Position numbers and translations under genes: made by a program. Of a stretch of 64,000 nucleotides of DNA, positions 27,072-35,501 are shown piece by piece. Under the pieces are notes generated by a model. The model worked only from the letters and a program-made list of their open reading frames with translations, was not told where the DNA came from and searched no databases. Source of the stretch: Eubacteriaceae bacterium (lineage in GTDB: Bacteria > Bacillota > Clostridia > Eubacteriales > Anaerofustaceae); the NCBI GenBank assembly GCA_009782875.1, contig WRIE01000005.1:1-64000 (forward strand), written 5' to 3'. Position 1 is the first letter of the stretch; each line of letters opens with the position of its first letter.

Positions 27072-29846
27072 TTACTGCCCAAGCCTCCTGCGGGTAGGTG
27101 TAGGCAGTTTTCTTAGCCTGATAGTGAAATAAGCCACAAATGACACAGCAAGCACCAACGCGGCGGTAGGCAGGACTTGGGAGAGCTTGATTCCATCAAA
27201 AACCCCAGGCGCGGATGTGTCTCCGGTCAGCACCAAAACTCCAGAGCTGGGTGTTGCCACTGACAAGGATGATACTGAAAATGATTTTCCGCGGAGTTGC
27301 TCGCAGTTCCCATCTTCATCGATCAGGTATACCCTGACATTTTTATATGCGCTGATTCCAGGGCATGTGACCACAGTCTCAATAGGTGAATAAAAACTGT
27401 GGTGGGTCTGCTCAAGCATGTTGCTCCTGGCTGATAGCGCCAAGTCAAAAAAGTCTGCCTTATACGCCACTAGCACTACTTGGCCGCCAATGTTGGTTGC
27501 CGAGGCTTCAAGGAGCCTTCTAGCCTCTTCCACACCAGCAGAGAAGGAGTAGACTTTTGTGCGCCATTTTCCGGGGGCTACAATCTTTACAGGCCCCGGG
27601 TTGTTGTTTGAGTCCCCTGCGCGGTTCACTGCATTGTTATATATCGCAAGGGAGACTACCGAAATCATATCTTTTTGGTTCGGGTAGAGCCCTTCAAACA
27701 CTTGCTGGGCTTGCATGAGCCTAGCCAATCCATGGTTGCGGGACATGTCTTCCGGCAGAATTTCCACAAGCCGCTCAAACCGGACAACAGGGTCTATCAA
27801 ATGGGACAATTCAAGCTTAAGCTGGGACACATGCTCAATAGAGCCAATCTGGGACCTTGTTGGCCCGTCCATTCTGCCATACGTTTTCTCAACAACATCC
27901 AGCTTGGTCCTGGCATTGCTTTGGTCTGGGTCGATGCTGTGGGCAAACTTGTCGTAGCCCGTTGCGTTGGCAGAAGTGATTTGCGCATTGGAGGCGTTTT
28001 GGGCTGCTGCCTCAATTGAGGCGGCAGCATTCTCCAAGTGTTTGTAGTTGTCTACAAACATGCTTTGGGCGTCACTCAAGCTACTATATAAATCCAACAC
28101 ATATTCTACAAGCCATTTATCGCCCAGCCCGGGATTCTCTGGTATCAAGGCTATCAATTGGGTGATGCGCAGCCCTTCTGCCTTGTCAAGGTTTCTATCC
28201 TCCAAAACCTTCTGGGCGTTTGCCACCATAATAGCCAAATCATCCCCTGCAATCTCTTTTTGCTGCCTGGAAAATGTCCCATACAACATGATAGCTTCTG
28301 ACACCTTCTTTTCGTCAGTTGCGCTATTACCAATTTGCATTGCAATGCTTGTCGCCATTTGGTTTGTCTCGTATTTGATTTGGTGCATACGGCTCTGCCG
28401 GTCTTCGATCTGTTGCAAAACGCGTGCAGCTTCCTCTGGTATGGTCACCCTGCTGTGGTTTATCGAATCAACAACCTGCCTGGCATCAGCGACAGGCTCG
28501 TCTCCAGAGTAGATATGCAATGAATTTATCATTTCCAAAGCTTGCAGGGCTTTGTACGCTTCTTCTATGAGGGAACCGTTGGGCACCTGGTTTTGCGCGC
28601 TTGCGGGCAATTGCTGGTATTGGCTATGCAAAGCGTTGATAGCTTCGCGGTCATTTTCAGTTACAACTTGTGGTATATGCTTCCTGGCTGCTGCATCAAG
28701 GGCATTGGCTTTTTCCCTGTCGCTGGAGGAAGCCTTGAGTTCATAAAGGGTCTCCAACGCTCTAAACAGCTTGTCTTCATAGCCAGCAGGCAGCTTCTCG
28801 GCTTGGGCTTTGCTCAAAGAGTCGTAAGAGCTTTTGGCGGCTTCTACAAGCACAGAGTCGGACAAGGTCTGCCCGTTGTCTGGAATAGCCTCAATAAGCC
28901 CGATTGTTTTGTAAAAAATAGCCTGCTCATTGCTTCTCCGGTCATCATCAGTTAGAAGCGAAGCCATGCGTTCTTGGCTCCATGGGCTTGCCAGGCCATC
29001 CATTCTATGGAAGACAAGCCTCCGGTATAACAGTATGGCTTGGGCTATAGCATCCTCATTCAAAGGACCTGACAATGCTTGGACTAAAAACGCGTCAAAG
29101 TTCGCCCCCAGCGCTTCCTGCAAGGCTATGAGCTTCGGAGAATAAGCCGCATCGATAAACGGCCTTGTATAACCCAAGTTGTCATACTCGTCTAAAATAG
29201 CGGCTACAGCGTCAATGTAGGGTATCGAAATATCCAAGATCTCGAGGTTTGCAATGTTTTCAGCAAATGAATTGATTTTCATCTGCTGGGACACAATACT
29301 CGATATCTCGCGTTTGATGCGCTCAAAACGCTCAAGCTCTGTTGCTATGGAGTCGAGCTCCTCTGCTTCTATAGAGTCAATGGCTATCTGGATTTCGTCG
29401 CGCTTGCTTACTACATAGCTCAAATTGGAGAGTGTAATGGCAGGGAAGTTGTTGATCTCGAATATGATCCAGCTTACACTCTTGAACTTGGCAGCATCTT
29501 CCCTTGCTTGTTTCAATATAGTGTATTGGTCCAGCACAGCCCGGTATATTCTTGTATGCTGGTTGTCTAAAATATCCTTGCTGACCAGTGAATCATAAAG
29601 CCTGATAGCCTCAGAGATTGCGAGCTCGTGTTCTTCAAGCGTCAGGTTTTTTATATTATCGAGGCTCCCGAACGAGTCAAGCAATTCCTCGAGCTGTTGC
29701 GCGACATCAACGGAATCGTCAATAACCACCGTAGCTTCTTGCTCCGGCGCCATCACCGCACCCAGAATAGCAGCTGGAAGCAGTATTATTGATAATAAGA
29801 GGATAAGCGCCACAACAGCGCTAAAAACCCTTGAGTAGTTTTTCAT
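27072..29846 (-). CDS. Large exported helical-repeat protein with membrane segments at both ends
   Basis: 924 aa, function unknown. A membrane segment at about 8-32 acts as signal or anchor, and a second near the C-terminus (LPTAALVLAVSFVAYFTIRL) is followed by a basic tail, KLPTPTRRRLGQ. In between is a long, mostly helical region with recurring units of the type LYxxLxxxQxxxxxNYxxLxxA, for example YDSLSKAQAEKLPAGYEDKL, LYSSLSDAQSMFVDNYKHL and YQQLPASAQNQV. Such units are common in Firmicute surface proteins. A beta-type C-terminal section (PVKIVAPGKWRTKVYSF, then VYLIDEDGNCEQL) comes before the last helix. No LPxTG/NPxTG anchor is seen. I chose the ATG at 29846 (AGGT upstream); a longer frame adds a non-signal leader. 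Confidence 0.75.
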   Translation of the reverse strand: MKNYSRVFSAVVALILLLSIILLPAAILGAVMAPEQEATVVIDDSVDVAQQLEELLDSFGSLDNIKNLTLEEHELAISEAIRLYDSLVSKDILDNQHTRIYRAVLDQYTILKQAREDAAKFKSVSWIIFEINNFPAITLSNLSYVVSKRDEIQIAIDSIEAEELDSIATELERFERIKREISSIVSQQMKINSFAENIANLEILDISIPYIDAVAAILDEYDNLGYTRPFIDAAYSPKLIALQEALGANFDAFLVQALSGPLNEDAIAQAILLYRRLVFHRMDGLASPWSQERMASLLTDDDRRSNEQAIFYKTIGLIEAIPDNGQTLSDSVLVEAAKSSYDSLSKAQAEKLPAGYEDKLFRALETLYELKASSSDREKANALDAAARKHIPQVVTENDREAINALHSQYQQLPASAQNQVPNGSLIEEAYKALQALEMINSLHIYSGDEPVADARQVVDSINHSRVTIPEEAARVLQQIEDRQSRMHQIKYETNQMATSIAMQIGNSATDEKKVSEAIMLYGTFSRQQKEIAGDDLAIMVANAQKVLEDRNLDKAEGLRITQLIALIPENPGLGDKWLVEYVLDLYSSLSDAQSMFVDNYKHLENAAASIEAAAQNASNAQITSANATGYDKFAHSIDPDQSNARTKLDVVEKTYGRMDGPTRSQIGSIEHVSQLKLELSHLIDPVVRFERLVEILPEDMSRNHGLARLMQAQQVFEGLYPNQKDMISVVSLAIYNNAVNRAGDSNNNPGPVKIVAPGKWRTKVYSFSAGVEEARRLLEASATNIGGQVVLVAYKADFFDLALSARSNMLEQTHHSFYSPIETVVTCPGISAYKNVRVYLIDEDGNCEQLRGKSFSVSSLSVATPSSGVLVLTGDTSAPGVFDGIKLSQVLPTAALVLAVSFVAYFTIRLRKLPTPTRRRLGQ

Positions 29847-30250
29847 GACAATACCTGTAATTAAAATAGCTGGTTCTTGGGGAGATGCCCTCTCCAGCGT
29901 GATTTTATTATAGCAGAACCAATCGAAGGTTTTCAAGGGCTTCTCATCATTCTTTAATCAAATTTTTAAGTGATTATAATGAGATTGGAATGTGACGATA
30001 ACATGACGATTGCTGCAAAATATATTCAAATATTGAAAACTATTTATTAATACAAGAAAAATGTGGCGTTTATTGATTATTATTGCAAAAAAATTGGCTC
30101 AAAGCCGGATCAAACAGAGATTCTTAATAGCGATGTGCGCCTGTTGCCAGCCCCCTCCTTATTTACAAACAAATAGACCGGTTCGCTTGCTTAATAAACA
30201 GGAAACCCGATGGCGTTTGCCAGCCCCTTGGCCCGGTTTGGCATCTTGGC
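29847..30250. other. Intergenic region without a recognised gene
   Basis: AT-rich up to about 30100, then more GC-rich toward the stop of the convergently placed AIR-synthase-like gene. Short frames have no coding features. No hairpin or riboswitch was recognised. Confidence 0.4.
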
Positions 30251-31009
30251 TTATAATGCGCTAAACGTGCCTATCACCGGGTATTTTTGAAGCTCTGAAG
30301 CCCCCTTTGCCGATATGCTTGCTATCAAGCAAGTGGCAGGACCGCCGCTTTTGCCAAAGTCAATCCCGTCTACATCGCAAAGCTCGCATGCCAAGCCATT
30401 TAGGTTTGCCAACACCTGCGCCTCATATGCAATCCCCTTTGACCCCACAGGCACAATTTCCCTTACCTCGCTGCAATCTAAAAGCGTCTGGGCATCGCCA
30501 TAGCTTGCTTTTGCCCCAGCAGTGTCGTCTAAAACCTCAGCGCCGACCAAAGGCTTTCCTGCAATGACAACCATGTCGCCGGGATACGACTTGCCAAAGC
30601 GGAGGCAGGCGGTTTGGGCGATGCCGACTACAGTGACGCCAACAGCGCTCATGGATGTGTCAAAGTTTTCTTCTGTCGACCCATTGATATCGATATCCCC
30701 TAGTCTGGCCTGCCCCAGCTCGCCTTTGATGCCCTCAATCATTCTCGAGGCTGTGGGGTGCATTTCGTTTGCCACGACATTGTGCAACGACACTGGGACA
30801 GCCCCGCTGCAGATCACTTCTAGGAGGGCTACCCTGGCTGCCATGGCCCCCACGGTTTCGGCAGGGCAGGCAAGCATGTCGTTTGGCTTCTGGCCTATAG
30901 ACCCGATGCTGTCACTGGCGATGACTATAGACATCCCTGATGGCAAATGCGCTACAGTGAGGTCGCGCCTTTTGCTGGAAGTAAACAAAATCTTCTTTGA
31001 TTGTCGCAT
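30251..31009 (-). CDS. AIR synthase-related protein, probable alpha-ribazole kinase (CblS-like)
   Basis: 252 aa of the PurM/ThiL/HypE ATP-binding fold. The opening RRDLTVAHL, the ASDSIGSIG strand (Asp of the Mg-ATP site), VGAMAARVALLEVICSGAVPV, and HPTASRMIEGIKGEL, GSTEEN and GKPLVGAEV are typical of the AIR-synthase-related group that includes CblS, which phosphorylates alpha-ribazole in cobamide salvage. The C-terminal PurM-like half is short. AAGGAG lies 9 nt before the ATG at 31009, and a TATAAT box faces it at 31104-31109. The CblS role is inferred from family resemblance and the corrinoid genes further along the window; no cobT or cobS is adjacent. Confidence 0.7.
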   Translation of the reverse strand: MRQSKKILFTSSKRRDLTVAHLPSGMSIVIASDSIGSIGQKPNDMLACPAETVGAMAARVALLEVICSGAVPVSLHNVVANEMHPTASRMIEGIKGELGQARLGDIDINGSTEENFDTSMSAVGVTVVGIAQTACLRFGKSYPGDMVVIAGKPLVGAEVLDDTAGAKASYGDAQTLLDCSEVREIVPVGSKGIAYEAQVLANLNGLACELCDVDGIDFGKSGGPATCLIASISAKGASELQKYPVIGTFSAL

Positions 31010-31440
31010 AATGGCAGGCTCCTTGGATGTTTTGGTTGTCTGGTGCCCGCTTTGGGCAAAAGGAGGCAATGGGCGCTATGCGAAGTGGGCGCCTTATGCG
31101 GCTATTATACCATATTGGCATATCGAAAGGAGGCAGCCGGGGCAAGGGGATGGCAATGAGTCTGGGCTTAGGAGGGGGTCGGATGGTGGACCAGCCGGAA
31201 GGGCTTCTGTTTCCCGGAGAGCATAATTCCATGCCAGCAAAGAAAGGGGTTTTGCTGCCCAGGAAGCTGTCAGCTCAAATTGCGGGGAGCAGGCAAAGGG
31301 GCTTTTTTGAAAACTGCAACAGCCAGGAAATGTGCGCTTTCTCCACTTTGTTGCTTGCTGGGAGGCTAGCGCAAAACTTGCAGGGATCCAAATTGTGGGC
31401 CACGTGGATTGCTAAGGATTGTCCTGGCAGGCGCACAAAG

Positions 31441-31496
31441 CAATGCGGGAAGCTCTTGGGGAGAAATAACGTTCTCCCCAAGAGCTTCCCGCATTG
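31441..31496. repeat. Perfect 25-bp inverted repeat downstream of a surface-protein gene
   Basis: Arms 31441-31465 and 31472-31496 are exact complements (CAATGCGGGAAGCTC... type) around a 6-nt loop. It sits 45 bp after the minus-strand gene that ends at 31541. There is no T-tract on either side, so it may be a stabilising or processing hairpin, or a mobile palindrome, rather than a plain terminator. The rest of 31010-31540 holds no gene I can support. Confidence 0.75.
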
Positions 31497-31540
31497 TCGC
31501 GCACAGTTCAAATATTAATTGAGGAACACAACTGAAGCTT

Positions 31541-33103
31541 CTATATATGTTTTAATCCTTCTCTTTTCTTTTTTAGCGCCATTGAGCCAAACGCCAGTGC
31601 CAGGGAAAGGGAAGACAATGCTGTTGCGGCATGCAAGCCCAAATTGGTGGTGTCGGCTGTGCTGGGGTTGTTTGTGATCTTTATGCCGCTGATCATATAA
31701 AGGTTGGAATTTGGCGAGTAGCCGAATTCCACGTTGCCGGCGCCTGCAGGGCTGGTTAGCGTCGCAGGTTTATTGAGCTCGTCGGCTGTGTAGTAGGTGA
31801 CTAAAAGGTCTTTGTATCCTTCAGCCCCCGGGATGTTGGCGACAACTCCCACATCGTCAATGATATTCCTCGGGACAAAAGAATCTGTCTTGATGGCATC
31901 CCCATTCCTGTTCAGCTCATACTTGAACACATCCATGCAGTAGATTCCTAAGATGTGCCTTGATCCGGCATCCTTGGTCAATTTGTCATATCCCCTTCCG
32001 CTGTGGACCTTTTCGACTTCGATGCCATAATACCAAGCAAGCCCTTTAATGCTTGTCCCGTTTGACCTGTGGTTTATTCTGGCGGCAGAACCGGTAGCCT
32101 GTTCAAACTCGCCCAAGCATTGTTTGCTGATGCTTGCCCGCTGGCGGCTATCCATTGAATCATAAGCTTTCTGCGCTTTGAGCAAGTTTCCGAAGTCGGC
32201 TTCTGTCACCCTGGCGGAAAGGTTGTTGATGCATGTTTCAAATACCGAAACCGGGTCGGGGGGTATTGGCGCCGGAACCGGGGCTGTGGAAGCTGCAGGC
32301 TGGGCCTGTGGAGGAGCCTGCGGGATCGTTGGCAGGGCAGCTGGCGCTGAGGCTGGCGCAGTGTTGTTTAGCTTGCTCAGCAGCAGCTGTTTGAACTGCT
32401 CTGCAATCTTCGCTTTTGTCATAGTGATGCCGGCTTTTTCTCCCGTGACTGTCTGGTAGTAAGCCACCAGCTTTTTGTAGTAGTCAAAGTATAGGTGTAT
32501 CGTCTCGATTTCGCCGATATTCGCCGGCACGGCGTCCAGGGCGACACACATGCCATAAATGGTTTCTATGCTATTGGGAGCGGTGGCGGCTGTGGCAATC
32601 GCATTGTCTATCGATTCGATTATATCCTGGGCGTAGAGATGCCAGTAGGAATCTTTTTGCGCCCGGGCAATATATGCCTCAAGGGAAGATTTGATGGCGC
32701 TGTTGTCAGCGCAGTGGTAATGGATGTTTTTTAAATTATCGAGCAGCTCTTTTTTGTCCTTTGCGTATGCTGCTAACCGTATTTTTGTAAACGCCCCTTT
32801 GAACGCAGGGTCGTTCTTGGCGATAAAGGCAGATAACCGGGAAACTGCATCAGCGAACCATAATTTGTCATTCACAGGGTTGGCGACGCCCAGGCCCAGC
32901 TTGTCCATCCCTTTGCAGATCGCTTGGAAGCACTCATCAGGTAACTCTTGGTTGGGGCTCGTCTTGGCGGTGTCTGTGCATGCCAATGCTGAAGCCATGC
33001 TGCAGCTATATACAACAGCTATGGCGAGCAGGAAACACAGCGCTCTTTGAAGTGTTTTCATCTCAATTTTGGCGCATGGTGCAGCCAGCGTAAAAGGCGG
33101 CAT
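31541..33103 (-). CDS. Secreted protein with NPSTAD C-terminal anchor
   Basis: 520 aa, function unknown. The N-terminus carries a signal peptide (hydrophobic LQRALCFLLAIAVVYS, cleavage after ASALA). A helical region with several Cys follows, then a Pro/Ala-rich linker (about 265-300). Next is a domain shared with the protein at 35502: LLKAQKAYDSMDSRQR, then ARINHRSNGTSIKGLAW, and GAEGYKDLLV. It ends in NNPSTAD (N of NPSTAD at about 479), a hydrophobic helix and a KKKR tail, the layout of a cell-wall sorting signal in NPxT form. AAGGAG stands 8 nt before the ATG at 33103; an inner ATG at 33061 gives a tidier signal peptide but lacks a site. Confidence 0.75.
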   Translation of the reverse strand: MPPFTLAAPCAKIEMKTLQRALCFLLAIAVVYSCSMASALACTDTAKTSPNQELPDECFQAICKGMDKLGLGVANPVNDKLWFADAVSRLSAFIAKNDPAFKGAFTKIRLAAYAKDKKELLDNLKNIHYHCADNSAIKSSLEAYIARAQKDSYWHLYAQDIIESIDNAIATAATAPNSIETIYGMCVALDAVPANIGEIETIHLYFDYYKKLVAYYQTVTGEKAGITMTKAKIAEQFKQLLLSKLNNTAPASAPAALPTIPQAPPQAQPAASTAPVPAPIPPDPVSVFETCINNLSARVTEADFGNLLKAQKAYDSMDSRQRASISKQCLGEFEQATGSAARINHRSNGTSIKGLAWYYGIEVEKVHSGRGYDKLTKDAGSRHILGIYCMDVFKYELNRNGDAIKTDSFVPRNIIDDVGVVANIPGAEGYKDLLVTYYTADELNKPATLTSPAGAGNVEFGYSPNSNLYMISGIKITNNPSTADTTNLGLHAATALSSLSLALAFGSMALKKKREGLKHI

Positions 33104-34300
33104 GCGCCATCTCCTTGTTGGATTGGCTAAAAACGGGCCAAATGCTTTAAGCCCCCGCCTGGCATGGCATGGCGGATGCGCTTTGCCAAAGCTGCTATGC
33201 TTGGGAATGCCGCGGGCTGTAGCAACCAAGTCATAGCCACAGCGGCAAGAATGGCAGGGAGCTGCATTGTAAATCAGCTGTAAACGAGTTGATTGCAAGT
33301 GATTATGTAATTGTAATAGCGAAGCAATCAACAGTTAACTGAGCACATTATAGTTATTTAGGAATAAATTGTCAATTGTAATCTAGATTTAATAATGTAA
33401 AAGTTTGCTTTTATGGCTACAAATCCCATACAATCAGATAAAAGCCGCAAGTGCTTTTATATCACAATTGTTCATTTGTATATGAAAACGAAAACAGAGA
33501 TATGATATCTTGGTTTGTAAATATTAATAGGCAAATTGAGAAAAACCACTAAAAAGGAAGTGTATATTTATTCTTCTGTATTGTATAATGGGTTTAAAAC
33601 CCTCGCCTTCCAGGCGAAACCTATCTTTATAAAGCTTGTTTGCCAACAACTTTCAGCATATCTTTTCTCTTTACATGCGCTTGGCCCCTGCCCTTGGAAA
33701 GGGAAGCGGGATTCTTTCATGGGGGGCGTGGCGGGGCAAGGTTCTCTGTTCTTTTGGGGGCTATGGGCAGCCCATAGCGATTTTTGGGGAGCAAGCATTT
33801 GCGGAAAACGTTTGCGAATGCCGTTGCCCATTAATAGAGCTTCGCTCTGCCCTTTTGCCTGTCCCTATCATTCCTCTGCGGGCCAATGCCCTGCCATTCT
33901 TTCGTCGCGGCTTATGGACAGAGGCGCATGGAGATTTTTTTTTATGGTTTTGGTTTCGCTGGCTCTTCCATGCGCCTGCCGCTAGCTTGGTTGTTGGAGC
34001 ATATATTGTATAAGGCAGATGTCCTGCCACATTTGCGTTGCTCTATTGCTTTTGGGGCATTGCAGCCGCCAGCTTGTTATTTGAGCGTATATCAGGCATT
34101 GCGTGCGCATAGTATGCCTTTGCCAATGCAGTGTTTTCTGTTTTAAATGCACGGCTGCCAATCTGCTTGCTTATCCAATATTCCATCCATGCTTTCTACG
34201 CTGCCATTTTTCCATCTCCAAGGTTTTTGAATGCAATGCCTGGGCCATAGCCCCCGCATTTTACCGCAAGGGCATGCAACACTGGCAGCAGCATGCGCAT
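33104..34300. other. 1.2-kb region with no recognised gene
   Basis: The first 430 bp are AT-rich and probably hold the promoter of the secreted-protein gene at 33103. From about 33600 base composition rises in GC, and several frames on both strands are open for 80-150 codons, but none has a ribosome binding site, a family motif or a sensible composition. It may be decayed mobile DNA continuous with the IS110 relic that follows. Confidence 0.4.
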
Positions 34301-34309
34301 AAGCTCAAC

Positions 34310-34790
34310 CATCGGCCTGCTTGCGCCTCGACGGGTTTTGCCCCCTTTCCTTGTAATGCCTGTACAGCGCCTTAAAGCCCGGGCCCCGTCTTTTCATGGG
34401 CTCCACCGCGGTCCACAGGGCTTTGCGCAAGCCGGCCCGGACCCTCTTTGATATCCGGGTTTCCCCCCTTGTGCTTGCCCGAACCCTCCTCCCCCAGGCT
34501 GGTCCCCGCAATCCGCTCTATTTGCCTTGGCGGCAAAGCCCGCCAAGTTGGCCGCCTCGCCCGCTGTGGCGACCCCAAGCCCCTTTGCTGCAAGGATAAA
34601 GCGGCTGCAAGGGCGCTGCCCAAGCGCGGCTTCATCCTGGCCAATATCTGCGCCCCGCCCTTGTTTGCCAGTGCCAGACCTCCGGCCATCAGCGAAATCC
34701 CGAAGGGAGCCCCGCTCCTGGCATGTTTTGAGCCGGTGGGCACGCCTGCCGCTTCAACAAGCCTTTCAGCTTTCCCCAATAAGGTGCTTT
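34310..34790 (-). pseudogene. IS110-family transposase relic, C-terminal half
   Basis: Three minus-strand frames together spell the C-terminal part of an IS110 transposase: LVEAAGVPTGSKHA and ISLMAGGLALANK with QILARM (from about 34760), then QIERIAGTSLGEEGSGKHKG (about 34590-34530), and in another frame ETRISKRVRAGLRKALWTAV to FKALYRHYKERGQNP (ending about 34315). This matches the helical spacer and the Transposase_20 AGL...SGxxxG...RISKRGxxxLRxAL block. Frameshifts and the missing N-terminal DEDD domain make it dead. A second relic of the same type lies at 61930-62560. Confidence 0.75.
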
Positions 34791-34810
34791 AGGCGGCTTC
34801 CAGCCGCACA

Positions 34811-34847
34811 ACCTGAACCCGCCGCCTTCCAGGCGGCTGGTTCAGGT
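34811..34847. repeat. Strong hairpin between the IS110 relic and hsp20
   Basis: ACCTGAACC plus GCCGCCT pairs with AGGCGGC plus GGTTCAGGT with one mismatch and a 3-nt loop. It could be a terminator or an old element end. Confidence 0.6.
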
Positions 34848-34905
34848 CAAAACAATTGAAAAAATGTAGCTTAATTCCTTAATGGTAATTTAATCAAAGC
34901 CCATG

Positions 34906-34934
34906 TTGACAATGCATAACAGATTTAGTATAGT
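34906..34934 (+). promoter_or_regulatory. Sigma-A promoter of hsp20
   Basis: A consensus TTGACA (34906-34911) and TATAGT (34929-34934) with 17-bp spacing. Confidence 0.9.
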
Positions 34935-34944
34935 GTACATATTG

Positions 34945-34971
34945 TTAGCAGCCACAACGATAGAGTGCTAA
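34945..34971 (+). promoter_or_regulatory. CIRCE operator (HrcA binding site)
   Basis: TTAGCAGCC, 9 nt, GAGTGCTAA. The consensus is TTAGCACTC-N9-GAGTGCTAA; the right arm is perfect and the left arm differs at two positions. It overlaps the expected transcription start of the promoter at 34906, so HrcA would block initiation until heat stress. Confidence 0.9.
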
Positions 34972-35009
34972 TAATACACAAATTCGATATTCAAAATAGG
35001 AGGCGAACA

Positions 35010-35438
35010 ATGTACAATTTGTTGCCAAGAAGCGCAAGAGACTACGGCATGTACAACTTTTTCAGCAATTTCCCCACTTTTCCCGCTATTAGCGGCCAAC
35101 ATAGCTTTAGGGCGGTTTTCAAAATTGACGTGGAAGAGAAGGATGATGGCTATACTATCACTGCTGAGCTGCCCGGGGCAGCGAAAGAAGATGTGTCTGT
35201 AGAGTTTATCGAGGGGAAAATGAAGATCTCCTTTGAAAAGACTGAAGAAGCAAACACAGAGAACGAACAGAAGAATTATATCCACAGGGAAAGGCGCACA
35301 GCTTCTATGTACAGGGTTGTGCACTTGCCAGCAATGGATCCCCAAGGCGCGAAAGCGGCATTGGCTGAAGGAGTGCTGACGGTCACCGTGCCAAAGAGGC
35401 AAGACAGCAAACAGGGAAACTCAATACCTATCGAATAG
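35010..35438 (+). CDS. hsp20: Small heat shock protein, Hsp20/alpha-crystallin family
   Basis: 142 aa. The alpha-crystallin domain spans about 35-130: FKIDVEEKDDGYTITAELPG (beta strands 2-3), then EGKMKISFEK and the C-terminal ALAEGVLTVTVPK motif, which carries the family A-x-x-x-G-V-L signature. The C-terminal NSIPIE supplies the IxI-type tail motif used for oligomer assembly. It would act as an ATP-independent holdase in the cytoplasm. AGGAGG lies 6 nt before the ATG. Control by CIRCE/HrcA rather than by a sigma factor is shown by the operator at 34945. It is a single-gene transcript ending at the terminator at 35450. Confidence 0.95.
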   Translation: MYNLLPRSARDYGMYNFFSNFPTFPAISGQHSFRAVFKIDVEEKDDGYTITAELPGAAKEDVSVEFIEGKMKISFEKTEEANTENEQKNYIHRERRTASMYRVVHLPAMDPQGAKAALAEGVLTVTVPKRQDSKQGNSIPIE

Positions 35439-35449
35439 AAATAGGCCAA

Positions 35450-35499
35450 CAGCCGAACTAAAAAAGCCGCCAAACCAGGCGGCTTTTTTAGTTCGGCTG
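35450..35499. terminator. Bidirectional terminator between hsp20 and the NPKTGD surface-protein gene
   Basis: Perfect 22-bp arms (35450-35471 and 35478-35499) around a 6-nt loop, with internal A6/T6 runs that serve both converging genes. Confidence 0.93.
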
Positions 35500-35501
35500 T
35501 G

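Noticed and set aside
33536-34146. Several overlapping plus-strand ORFs of 86-149 codons
   Set aside because: Frames on both strands are open because of local composition; none has a start signal or family pattern.
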